Shown here piece after piece: positions 1 through 9,200 of a stretch of 64,000 nt of DNA; position 1 is the first letter of the stretch, and the number at the start of each line of letters is the position of its first letter. Location of the stretch: assembly GCA_029558535.1 (NCBI GenBank), contig JAKQEK010000317.1, positions 58,321 through 122,320 on the forward strand, in the 5' to 3' direction. This stretch comes from Bacteroidota bacterium (GTDB lineage Bacteria > Bacteroidota > Bacteroidia > Bacteroidales > ML635J-15). The position numbers were made by a program, and so were the translations under genes. Below the pieces are notes generated by a model. The model ran no database searches, was not told where the DNA came from, and saw nothing but the letters and a program-made list of their open reading frames with translations.

Positions 1-107
1 AATCCCATTGGTACAATTGATTCGACAATTGTTACAACTTTGTATTCCTGCGAAAAACTGAAAATACTTATTAAAAGTACACTAAATAAAACTACTGATT
101 TTTTCAT
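1..107 (-). CDS. Exported protein, N-terminal fragment (cut by window edge)
   Basis: Reading the minus strand from an ATG at 107 gives 35 codons open to the window edge. The first ~20 residues (MKKSVVLFSVLLISIFSFSQ) are a signal peptide with a likely cleavage after SFS. The mature start reads EYKVVTIVESIVPMG. Many Bacteroidota exported proteins begin this way, but the function cannot be told from so little. The protein continues outside the window. A hairpin lies between this gene and the acetyltransferase gene upstream of it. Confidence 0.75.
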   Translation of the reverse strand, partial: MKKSVVLFSVLLISIFSFSQEYKVVTIVESIVPMG

Positions 108-155
108 ATATTAAAATTTAAAATTTGTTTTTCGCTTACAAAAAGCACACCGAAA

Positions 156-190
156 ATGTCAAAATATAATTACTTATTGTATTTTGACAT
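156..190 (-). terminator. Probable terminator hairpin after the GNAT gene
   Basis: Eleven-base inverted repeat: ATGTCAAAATA at 156-166 pairs with TATTTTGACAT at 180-190, with a 13-base loop. It lies just past the stop of the minus-strand acetyltransferase gene. On the minus strand the stem is followed by TTTTCGG, so the U tract is short. It could instead be an operator for the downstream exported protein. Confidence 0.45.
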
Positions 191-229
191 ATTTTACAAA
201 TTATGGACATTTAATTATCAATAAGAAAA

Positions 230-841
230 TTATTTCTTCTTTGATTTGTCGCGTTGAAACAATTTTTCTGCTCTATTAAAAAACTCAATTTGATCGCGAT
301 ATTCTTTATTTAACAATCCATAAAATACAATGTCTGAATATTTGTTAAATACGTTATAGTATCCTGATCTTTCAGTACCTTCGATAACAAAACCAAATTT
401 TCTTAAAACTGATGATAAAGTAAAATCGTTAGCCGGAGCTTTAACCGTAATTCGATTATAGTTCTTTTCGTTAAAACCGACTGCTATTAGTTCTTTGATA
501 ACATCAGAATAATATTGAACAGTTCTGATTTTGTTTGAAAACCATAAAACAATTTCTGTTTTATTATTTGACCTGCTTGTGTTATAAAATCCGGTTATCC
601 CTAAAAAAGAATTTTTATATCGCAGAGTAAAAAGAAAATTGTTTTTTATTTCACAACAACTGATTTCTTGCATTATAAATTCTTTAATACTCTCAATGCT
701 AACGCCTTGAATATCTTCATTAATCCATTCTGCAAAAAAACTCCTGTCAGATTTGATAACTGCAGCAATTTCTTCGGCGTCTTCAACATTAAGAGGTTTT
801 AATACAAGTTCATCTTTTAAATTAATTTCAACTTCAGCCAT
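230..841 (-). CDS. GNAT family N-acetyltransferase (RimJ/RimL-like)
   Basis: A 203-aa cytoplasmic protein with the layout of RimJ/RimL-type acetyltransferases, which move an acetyl group from acetyl-CoA to a protein N-terminus or small amine. Seen: an N-terminal strand typical of the family (LVLKPLNVEDAEEI), a central strand GITGFYN, and a C-terminal segment (NDFTLSSVLRKFGFVIEGT) matching the usual N-x-x-S-x-x-x-x-x-K-x-G-F pattern of these enzymes. The last ~20 residues are strongly basic (DKSKKK). No signal peptide. The start lies 2 bp after the stop of the thioredoxin-fold gene, so the two are probably co-transcribed. Substrate unknown. Confidence 0.8.
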   Translation of the reverse strand: MAEVEINLKDELVLKPLNVEDAEEIAAVIKSDRSFFAEWINEDIQGVSIESIKEFIMQEISCCEIKNNFLFTLRYKNSFLGITGFYNTSRSNNKTEIVLWFSNKIRTVQYYSDVIKELIAVGFNEKNYNRITVKAPANDFTLSSVLRKFGFVIEGTERSGYYNVFNKYSDIVFYGLLNKEYRDQIEFFNRAEKLFQRDKSKKK

Positions 842-843
842 TT

Positions 844-1863
844 TTAAAGTTTTGATTCAAACTCATCATTAAATTTCTGCCAGTCTTCCCCTGTTTTATA
901 AAGATTTCTGCTAATAAAGTCCAAGTATCTTTCTAAAACTACCGGCGGAAAATATCCCTTAAGTGCAAAGATAACATTTAAATTTTCATCAAAGAAAATA
1001 ATTGAAGGTAATTTTATTTCCGGTTGCAACAGTGAGATAACTAATTGATGTGGATAATTTGGATATACCTGTTCATTAATAAACACATAATCGTTTATTT
1101 TTATAGTGTCTGTAATATTATAGTTTATATTGACAGCATAAAAATTTGTATTTATATAATCAGAAATAACAGGATGTCGTAATGATGAGGCAAGCATTAT
1201 TTTACTTCCGTTTATAAAGTCTGAATTTATAAAAAGCATGAACTTTTTTGGACTTTCTTTCATTTTAGCGAGTGCTTCATCAAATTTTAACCAATTTACA
1301 TTTCCATCAGTTTTTGATGTAGAATCGGGATAATAAGAATTGGTAAAATCTTGTTTAAAGTCTGCATAATTACAATTTTTGTTTATTCTTTCAGTAAAAT
1401 AAATTAGCAATGGTTCAATGGATTTTATGTCCATATATCCGGCCACAGGATTTATATTGTTTTCGTAATCAATATAAACAATTGTTGGGTATGACATACG
1501 TCCGTTTAATAGTAGCTGAGCTAATTCATGAGAGGACCTATTGCCGGTATTTTGGTTTACATAAGTTTTTCCGTTATACTCAACAGTATCTGTTCTTTCT
1601 GCATTGAATTTTACGGGGTAGAAATTTGTGTTTATATAATTTGCCAAATCTTTATTGCTAAAAGTTTCGGCATCCATTTTTTTACACCAGCCGCACCAGT
1701 CGGTGTACATGTCAATAAGTATTGTTTTGGGCGATTCTTTTTGTTTTTGCACAGCTTCTTCGAAACTCATCCATTTTACAGGACTTTCATTTACTATTGG
1801 GTTTTGAGCAAAAAACTTAAATGATAAACAAATAATCGAACAAAAAAGGAAGAAATTTTTCAT
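844..1863 (-). CDS. Exported double thioredoxin-fold protein, second domain lacking the CXXC
   Basis: The chosen start is the ATG at 1863 (MKNFFLF...), which gives a clean signal peptide ending ...FFAQ; an upstream in-frame ATG at 1893 would add 10 residues. The mature protein has two thioredoxin-like domains. The first carries WCGWCKK (Cys57 and Cys60 from this start), the redox-active motif of the DUF255/thioredoxin_7 type. The second follows the same layout (KESPKK...NTNFYAV...LPSIIFFDENLN...GY) but has no cysteines at the active-site position (SDFINGS). The first domain is probably a periplasmic disulfide reductase or oxidase. The second is probably structural or binds a partner. It is followed at 2 bp by the acetyltransferase gene. 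Confidence 0.8.
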   Translation of the reverse strand: MKNFFLFCSIICLSFKFFAQNPIVNESPVKWMSFEEAVQKQKESPKTILIDMYTDWCGWCKKMDAETFSNKDLANYINTNFYPVKFNAERTDTVEYNGKTYVNQNTGNRSSHELAQLLLNGRMSYPTIVYIDYENNINPVAGYMDIKSIEPLLIYFTERINKNCNYADFKQDFTNSYYPDSTSKTDGNVNWLKFDEALAKMKESPKKFMLFINSDFINGSKIMLASSLRHPVISDYINTNFYAVNINYNITDTIKINDYVFINEQVYPNYPHQLVISLLQPEIKLPSIIFFDENLNVIFALKGYFPPVVLERYLDFISRNLYKTGEDWQKFNDEFESKL

Positions 1864-1881
1864 ACTAAATATATTTTGAGA

Positions 1882-1889
1882 CAAAATTA
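1882..1889 (-). promoter_or_regulatory. Possible -7 element for the thioredoxin-fold gene
   Basis: On the minus strand these bases read TAATTTTG, matching the Bacteroidota -7 consensus TAnnTTTG, about 18 bases before the ATG at 1863. No good TTTG -33 element is seen at the right spacing, so this is tentative. Confidence 0.3.
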
Positions 1890-1962
1890 ACATATATAAG
1901 CATAATTTTTATAATTTTAGGCTTTAAATATTTCGAATTATTAATTTAAACAAACAAATATT

Positions 1963-3420
1963 ATGAGTGAAATTGCAAATTTAAATCCAAAACAAGTTTG
2001 GAAAAACTTTTATTTACTGACTCAAATTCCTCGTCCATCAAAGAAAGAGGGGAGAGTAATTGAATTTATGAAGAAATTTGGTGAAGATCTAGGATTAGAA
2101 ACCATAGTTGACAATGTAGGAAATGTTATTATTCGTAAACCTGCAACAAAAGGGATGGAAAACAGAATGGGTATTGTTTTTCAAGGACATTTAGATATGG
2201 TTCCTCAAAAAAATTCGGACAAAGTTCACGATTTTGAAAAAGATCCAATCGATGCTTATATTGACGGTGACTGGGTAACCGCAAAAGGCACAACACTTGG
2301 AGCAGATAACGGAATGGGTTGTGCTGCTGCAATGGCTGTTCTCGAAGCAAAAGACCTTGTTCATGGACCTATAGAAGCTTTGTTTACAATTGATGAGGAA
2401 ACCGGAATGACAGGTGCAAATGCTTTACAACCAGATGTTTTAAAAGGTGATATCTTGATGAATCTGGATTCTGAAGATGAAGGCGAATTGTATGTCGGTT
2501 GTGCAGGTGGTGTGGATGTTAATGTTTATATGAAATATGATTATATTGATACTCCTGCCGGATTTGTGGCATACGACCTTTCGGTTACCGGACTCAAGGG
2601 GGGACACAGTGGTATGGATATTAATATAGGACGTGCAAATTCTAATAAGGTTTTGTTCCGTTTTTTAAGCCATTGTTTGTATAATTTTGATTTAAAACTT
2701 GCTGAAGTTCAAGGAGGTAGCCTCAGAAATGCTATTCCTCGCGAAACATTTGCCGTAGTTTTGGTTAAAGATTCAGAAGCTCAGAAATTTGAAGCAGAAG
2801 TAAGTAAATTTGATAAAATCTTTTGTGCTGAATATTCTGCAACCGAACCAGATATGAAATTGAAGACGATAAAAACTAATATGCCTGGAAAAATTATTGT
2901 TCCCGAAACTGCTGCAAAAATTATCAAATCGGTTTTTGCTTGTCCTCATGGTGTGGAAAGAATGAGTGATGCTATGCCGGGCTTGGTCGAAACCAGTAAT
3001 AATCTTGCAATCGTTAAGTGTATTAATGGTGAATTTACGGTAAATTGTTTGGTAAGAAGTTCAGTTGATACAGCAAAAGAAGGTGCAATGTATATGATAG
3101 GAACTATATTTGACCTTATTAATGCAACAGTTACTTTTGATGGTGCTTATCCGGGTTGGAAACCAAATATGAGCTCTCCTATATTGAAGACAATGCTTAA
3201 AACTTATGAGAAATTATATGGAAAAGTCCCTGAAATAAAAGCAATTCATGCAGGTTTAGAATGCGGTATTTTAGGTGCAGGTTATCCAAATTGGGATATG
3301 ATTTCTTTCGGTCCAACAATAAGATATCCTCATTCTCCTGACGAAAAAGTAAATATTGCCAGTGTACAGAAATTTTGGGATTATATTATCGAAACAATGA
3401 AAAATGTACCGATAAAGTAA
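1963..3420 (+). CDS. pepD: Aminoacyl-histidine dipeptidase (cytosol non-specific dipeptidase, M20)
   Basis: A 485-aa M20-family metallopeptidase, the normal length for PepD. It cleaves Xaa-His and other unblocked dipeptides in the cytosol. Zinc-site residues are visible in order: GHLDMV (His76, Asp78), GADNGMG (Asp115), DEETGMTGA (Glu145 as catalytic base, Glu146), DSEDEGE after strand six, and HAGLECG near the C-terminus. There is no signal peptide, in line with a cytosolic enzyme. It is a single-gene unit: divergent from the thioredoxin-fold gene and followed by a strong terminator. Starved or peptide-fermenting Bacteroidota commonly encode this enzyme. Confidence 0.95.
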   Translation: MSEIANLNPKQVWKNFYLLTQIPRPSKKEGRVIEFMKKFGEDLGLETIVDNVGNVIIRKPATKGMENRMGIVFQGHLDMVPQKNSDKVHDFEKDPIDAYIDGDWVTAKGTTLGADNGMGCAAAMAVLEAKDLVHGPIEALFTIDEETGMTGANALQPDVLKGDILMNLDSEDEGELYVGCAGGVDVNVYMKYDYIDTPAGFVAYDLSVTGLKGGHSGMDINIGRANSNKVLFRFLSHCLYNFDLKLAEVQGGSLRNAIPRETFAVVLVKDSEAQKFEAEVSKFDKIFCAEYSATEPDMKLKTIKTNMPGKIIVPETAAKIIKSVFACPHGVERMSDAMPGLVETSNNLAIVKCINGEFTVNCLVRSSVDTAKEGAMYMIGTIFDLINATVTFDGAYPGWKPNMSSPILKTMLKTYEKLYGKVPEIKAIHAGLECGILGAGYPNWDMISFGPTIRYPHSPDEKVNIASVQKFWDYIIETMKNVPIK

Positions 3421-3446
3421 TTAATAATTTGAATCGATTTTTGTTT

Positions 3447-3485
3447 AATCTTACCGGTATCGCTTATAATCGGTAAGATTTTTTA
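3447..3485 (+). terminator. Rho-independent terminator after pepD
   Basis: Perfect 10-bp stem: AATCTTACCG at 3447-3456 pairs with CGGTAAGATT at 3471-3480, followed by a T-rich tract, 27 bp after the pepD stop. Confidence 0.85.
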
Positions 3486-3521
3486 TATTATATAGGAAGA
3501 TTATATTTATAAGGTACAATA

Positions 3522-3551
3522 TTTGTTTTTACGCAAATTTTAATAATTTTG
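3522..3551 (+). promoter_or_regulatory. Bacteroidota-type promoter for the LysM gene
   Basis: TTTG at 3522-3525, an 18-base spacer, then TAATTTTG at 3544-3551. This matches the Bacteroidota primary sigma consensus TTTG-N17/19-TAnnTTTG exactly. The ATG follows 21 bases after the -7 element. Confidence 0.6.
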
Positions 3552-3572
3552 TCAATCTGAAATAGTTTAATA

Positions 3573-5456
3573 ATGAGAAAAAAAATTGGTCTTTTTATAT
3601 ACTTGATTTTTGTTGGAGTTTATTTAATTGGACAAACTAACATTGAAATATCCACAGAAAAGGTAATAATTGACGGAAAGAAGTATTATTTACATAATGT
3701 TGAAGAAGGGCAGACTTTGTATTCTATTTGTAGAGCCTACAAAATTTCAGAAGAAGAAATTCTTTTGAATAATCCTGAGATTAAAAATAAATCAATTAAA
3801 ATGGGGCAGGCATTAAAAATTCCTGTAATTGAAGAAGTTACTACTGATGGGAAATATATTGTTTACCTTGTCAAACCCGGAGATACATTATATTCTTTAT
3901 GCAGGAAATATGAAATTACAGAAGATGAGTTTTATTTGTTGAATAGTGATTTAAAGCAAAATAAAGCATTAAAGATTGGTCAGGAAATAAAGTTCCCAAT
4001 AAAGGTAATTGAAGATAAAATTTCTGATCCTGATAAAGATACGGTAAACTTTTACTATCATTTAGTCGAAAAGGGGGAAACTGTTTATGGATTGTCAAGA
4101 ACATATAATGTTACCAAAGAGGAATTGATGGAGCATAATCCCGAATTTGACGGAATGAAGCTTATGGTTGGAGAAGTGCTGAAAATTCCAAAAAAATCAG
4201 GAGCAATAAATGAAGATTTAAATAGAATAGTGCTTGATAGTATAGCTAAAATTAATTTTGTAAACGAAGATACAGTTAAGCTATCTGATGATTTTTGTAA
4301 TCAGGAAAATTGGTTTAAGAATGGTAAGAATTTTAATATTGTCATATTTTTACCATTCGAAATAAGTTCCAATATTAGAGCTCTTTATAATCAGGCAACA
4401 TCTAACAGAGAACAAAGGCTTTATTTAATTACCGAAAAAATGATATCATTCTATTCGGGTTGCCTCATGGCACTGGAAAAGTTTAAAAATCTTGATGTTA
4501 AACTTAATGTATCTGTTTATGATACAGGAAATGAAAATATAGTTATTTCATCTTTAATAGAAAAAGGAGTATTAGATAGTGTAGATGTTATTATTGGTCC
4601 GGCATTTCGGTCACAAGTAGATTTTTTGAATTCTAATCTTAAAAATGAAAAAACTGTTATCATATTGCCTTTTATAGATGATTCGGAAATTCTTGAGAAA
4701 TATTCTCGGAATATAATGTTAAAACCTGCGAAAAACTATGTAATTGATGGTATAGCTGACTACGCAGCTTTAAACAAACAGCATAATTATCTGATAATAC
4801 AAGGAAACAGTTCTGAGCAGATAAAAATATCAACATTATATAAAGAAGCGTTAACAGAGGCAATCGGTTCCGGAGAACACGTGAAAATTATACAATTCAC
4901 CGGAAAAAATCTCACCTCACTTAAAACCCTGGTGGATAAGGATCGCGAAAATGTATTTATACTTCCATTCCATTCTGAAACTATTTGTACAAATGTGTTT
5001 CTTGATTTGTTTCCGTTGAAAGATTACGAAATTACTCTAATCGCAGATGAAGCAGTATTGGAATATCAAACTATTGACCCCAGTTATTTTGCAAAGGTAA
5101 AATTCTCGTATTATTCAGGCATTAAAGTTAATTATTCAGATACTGAAACTAAGAATCTCATTGCTGAATATAGGAATGTTTTTTTGTGTGAGCCTGACGA
5201 TAATTCCTTTGCTGCTTATGATGCTATATCGTATTTTATTATGAATTTGGTAAGATACGGAAATAATATGCCTTATTGCTTGCAAAAAGATAGCGTTTAT
5301 CAAGGAGTGTCGGGACTACAAAAATATACGAATCATAATAGTTTTGCAAAATATTCATACGCAAATCAATCTGTTTATATTTATACCATGCAGGAGGATT
5401 ACTCTTTTAAGCAAGTTTATCCGGTTATCGTGGAAGAAGATGCCGAAAATAATTAA
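3573..5456 (+). CDS. Exported protein: three LysM domains plus a periplasmic-binding-protein-like domain
   Basis: A signal peptide (~1-20) is followed by three LysM peptidoglycan-binding domains at about residues 38-85, 95-142 and 161-207. Each shows the G-[DEQ]-T-[LV]-Y-x-[IL] core (EEGQTLYSI, KPGDTLYSL, EKGETVYGL). The remaining ~380 residues look like a type I periplasmic-binding fold (VIIGPAFRSQVDFLN, ILPFIDDSE, and later AYDAISYFI), the Peripla_BP_6 layout. The architecture suggests a cell-wall-anchored periplasmic sensor or a scaffold for peptidoglycan synthesis, loosely comparable to LpoA, whose N-terminal domain is not LysM. Ligand and partners unknown. It has its own promoter and no tightly linked downstream gene. 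Confidence 0.8.
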   Translation: MRKKIGLFIYLIFVGVYLIGQTNIEISTEKVIIDGKKYYLHNVEEGQTLYSICRAYKISEEEILLNNPEIKNKSIKMGQALKIPVIEEVTTDGKYIVYLVKPGDTLYSLCRKYEITEDEFYLLNSDLKQNKALKIGQEIKFPIKVIEDKISDPDKDTVNFYYHLVEKGETVYGLSRTYNVTKEELMEHNPEFDGMKLMVGEVLKIPKKSGAINEDLNRIVLDSIAKINFVNEDTVKLSDDFCNQENWFKNGKNFNIVIFLPFEISSNIRALYNQATSNREQRLYLITEKMISFYSGCLMALEKFKNLDVKLNVSVYDTGNENIVISSLIEKGVLDSVDVIIGPAFRSQVDFLNSNLKNEKTVIILPFIDDSEILEKYSRNIMLKPAKNYVIDGIADYAALNKQHNYLIIQGNSSEQIKISTLYKEALTEAIGSGEHVKIIQFTGKNLTSLKTLVDKDRENVFILPFHSETICTNVFLDLFPLKDYEITLIADEAVLEYQTIDPSYFAKVKFSYYSGIKVNYSDTETKNLIAEYRNVFLCEPDDNSFAAYDAISYFIMNLVRYGNNMPYCLQKDSVYQGVSGLQKYTNHNSFAKYSYANQSVYIYTMQEDYSFKQVYPVIVEEDAENN

Positions 5457-5575
5457 GATTATTTTGTAGATAATATTAACTCAAAAGGCAACCAAAAATA
5501 TAAAAAACGTCTTTTTTATATAAAATTATACATTAGTATAGAAATTTTTAATATATTCGCGTTAAACAATTAAAC

Positions 5576-5604
5576 TTGGGAGTATTGTTTATTTTATATT
5601 TTTG
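5576..5604 (+). promoter_or_regulatory. Bacteroidota-type promoter for the 207-aa gene and the adhesin
   Basis: TTG at 5576-5578, an 18-base spacer, then TATTTTTG at 5597-5604, a perfect TAnnTTTG. It lies 20 bases before the ATG at 5625 and probably drives both this gene and the adhesin gene 21 bp after it. Confidence 0.55.
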
Positions 5605-5624
5605 TTCTTATAAAAAACACAACT

Positions 5625-6248
5625 ATGAAAAATAGATATTTTTTCTTTGTTATGGTTTTATTCTATATTCCTTCTGGTGTGTTTTCACAGTCATTGGAGT
5701 TTACAGAAGCTAAAATCATGGGGGATTTAAAAACAGTATATTTTTATATAAGTGGGCTTGATGAAGATGAGGCGGACAGGGCTATTTTGCTTGAACAATT
5801 AACAAATGATGCGAACATATATAGCGGCAGGATCTTTACAAGTTCTTCGTTTAAAACCAGATGTCAGTTGAATTTGCCTGTCTCTATTACTCCTGAGTAT
5901 ATTAGACCGATTTTACTCAATAATGGATATGATTTTGATTTCTCGACTATTTCAGTTGATGGTAAACTTAATATTGAGAAAAAGCCTGATAGTTATGTGT
6001 CAAAGTTTCAATCTCCTTTTGAAGGCTTTCCAACAATGATTTATACAGGAGATAAGGAAAGGGATTATGAACAATACAGAGTTGCTAAAGAGCAATGGCT
6101 TGCGACAAATCAAAAAAAATATGATAAACAGAAAACAAATGGAACAGCACAATACCCAATAGTTGTATCGAAATCTGATTTTGATAGGTTTACTGATACA
6201 AAAAAGCAAATGATATTGGCCGAGCCGGAAAAATTTGTCATTAAATAA
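5625..6248 (+). CDS. Exported protein of unknown function
   Basis: A 207-aa protein I do not recognise. It has a signal peptide (MKNRYFFFVMVLFYIPSG..., cleaved near VFSQ). The mature part is mixed alpha/beta with no obvious motif. One stretch (GFPTMIYTGDKERDYEQYRVAKEQW) suggests an amphipathic helix near the C-terminus. It lies 21 bp before the SprB-repeat adhesin gene and shares its promoter, so it may help export or anchor that protein; this is inference from position only. Confidence 0.65.
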   Translation: MKNRYFFFVMVLFYIPSGVFSQSLEFTEAKIMGDLKTVYFYISGLDEDEADRAILLEQLTNDANIYSGRIFTSSSFKTRCQLNLPVSITPEYIRPILLNNGYDFDFSTISVDGKLNIEKKPDSYVSKFQSPFEGFPTMIYTGDKERDYEQYRVAKEQWLATNQKKYDKQKTNGTAQYPIVVSKSDFDRFTDTKKQMILAEPEKFVIK

Positions 6249-6269
6249 TAACGCCAAAGATTAACAATT

Positions 6270-9200
6270 ATGATGAAGTATTTACATAAAATTGTCTTAA
6301 CAACGCTGGTAATTTCTGTTTCAGCATTATTTAATTATTCTTTGGCATGTACAGGGAGTACACTTGCAGGGAGTATTACCCCAACTGATAACTGGCAGAC
6401 TTTGGGTGGTATTCAGGCTGGGGATAGATATACATTTTCTATAGGCACCGGGGAAGTTATAATTTTTTCTTTCTGTCAGGGTGGAGGCTCATACACAAAT
6501 GATCCGCGTATTGATTTACATGATTCGGGGGGAACAATGGTATATGATTTTAACGATGATCATTGCGGGTATGGTGCAGAGTTGGTTTGGGTATGCACTA
6601 CAACCGGAACTTATTCTGTTGGTTTCTATGAATTTTTTTGTTTAACAAACGGTACTGCACTTGGTACAATAGCTTATAAATTGTTACCTACTCCAACAGA
6701 ACAGGATTGTCTTGGCGCTAGACCTTTATGCGAAAGTTTCACTAATCATCCTCAATCTTATGTCGGGACAGGGCACTATTATGATATATTTAATTTTAAT
6801 GCACAGCAAGGTATGGCCGTGTCAACAAATAATTGCCCCAACTGTTTGGTAACCGGAGAATTAAATAATGTTTGGTACACTTTTACTGCACAGTCAAACG
6901 GTAATTTAGCCTTTACAATTGACCCTATTGATAATAATGACGACTATGACTGGGCTTTGTATAGTTTAAACGGAGGCGTTGATTGTTTTGATTTAATTGA
7001 CTGGAATGCTCATCCTCCTGTTAGCTGCAATTATTCATTTGGTGGAAATGGTAATACCGGTTTAGGTTCCGGATCTTCTAATTGTGTTGGACCTGTCGAA
7101 GATGTACTGTATAATGCAACTTTCGCTGTTACGACTGGACAAACCTATGTTTTAACTGTTTCAAACTTTAGTTCTACACAAAATGGTTATTCAATAAACT
7201 TTGGCGCAAGTTCTGCTACTATTATTGACAATTCTGCTCCAGTAATGACAAATCTTGTTTATCAGCCATATTGTGGTTCATCATCAATTACTGTTCAGTT
7301 TAGTGAATCTGTTTGGTGTTCCAGCGTACAACCTGCAGATTTTGTTTTAACCGGTCCAAATGGGACATATTCTGTTGATGAAACTTACAGTATTGTATGT
7401 ATGTCTGCTTCATCAAATACTTATGCCGGAACATGGTACGATGATGTTTGGACATTACACTTGGGGGATTTATTATCTCAAGCAGGTGATTATACTTTAA
7501 CTCTACTTGCCGGTAGTGTAGAAGATAAGTGTACAAATGTAAATGTAGCAAATCAATTGAATTTTTCGGTAGTTGGTATTACTGCCGATGTAAATATTAC
7601 TAGTCTTGCAGGTTGTGGAGGTGAATGTAACGGTGCTATTAGCGTTACAAATCTTTCAGGTGGCACAGCTCCTTATTTTCTTAACTGGAGTGGTCCCGGA
7701 GGATTTACTTCAACAAGTGATGTACTCACAGCCTTATGCGTTGGTGATTATACTGTTACAATAACTGATTCCGAAGGTATTTGCGAGTATGTCGAAACAG
7801 TCGAGATGACGGGAGCTCCTCCAATAAATCCAACAGCCTCTAATAATGGACCTCTATGCGAGGGAGAAACATTGTCTTTCACTTCAACTAGCTCTGATCC
7901 TGCTTCATCTTTTGCATGGTCTGGTCCCGGAGGATTTATTTCTTCAACACAGAATCCTAACAGACCAAATTCAACTGTGGGAATGAGTGGAACCTATACT
8001 GTTGTTGTTACGGATTCATACGGCTGTACCGAGAGTGCAACTACTGATGCGGTTGTATATTTAGTTACTCCTGTAACAGCAACAAGTGACAGTCCGTATT
8101 GTGAAGGTGAGAATATTCAGCTAAACGCTACTACAGTCATAGGAGCAACATATAATTGGACTGGACCTGGAGCAACAACTTATACTGTCGAAGATCCACT
8201 TATTTCAAGTTGTACAACTACACATGGAGGATTATATACTGTTGTTGTAACAGATGCTAATGCATGTACGGCAACAGCAAGTACAACTGTTGTTGTTAAT
8301 CCCGGAATAACTGCTACTGTTACGGGAATAAACCCATTATGTTATCAGGCTGCTACCGGTCAGATTACTGTAAATGTAACAACAGGGACAGCTCCATTTA
8401 CTTACTTGTGGAGTAATGGTTGGACTTTAAATCCATTAAACGGAGCAGTGGGCGGGGTTCCATATTGTGTAACTATTCAGGATGCTGCAGGGTGTAGTCT
8501 TTCTGTTTGTCATACTTTGACAGATCCACCTGATTTAGTTGTTACGGCTTCTACTGTACCGACCGAATGTGGATATCTAGACGGAGAGATTACTCTAACA
8601 ATCAATGGAGGTGCCGGTGGATATACAGTAGGTTGGCCAGGTGGAGTTAGTGGTAATCCAATTACAGGGTTGCATCCAGGAAATTATACTGCAACAGTTA
8701 CTGATGCTAATGGTTGTATAGAAACGATTACTGCAAATGTCGGGTTCTTCGGCGGTGGTACCGCAACTATAACACAATTGCAAGGAGTTAGTTGTTATGG
8801 AGATAATACAGGAGTTCTATCATCAGATATGATTGGTGGTACTTTACCTTTTACATACACATGGTCGGTACCCGGGCAAACAAGTGCAAATCTTACTAGC
8901 GTGGGTGCCGGAATATATTCTGTAACTATACAGGATGTTTACGGGTGTTCAGGTCAGGCTAGCCATGAGGTTACTCAACCCGAAATGTTGACAATGTTGA
9001 TAGAACATTCGGACGTTTTATGTCGTGGTGGTAGTAATGGTAATGCAACTGTAACTGTAAGTGGCGGTGTATTCCCTTATATTTACAATTGGTCTCACGG
9101 ATCTACATCAAGTCACATTTCGTCCTTATTTGCAGGATCATATAGTGTTCAAGTTACCGATCTTAATGGATGTGTTACTACAGGTTTTGTGGTTATTGAT

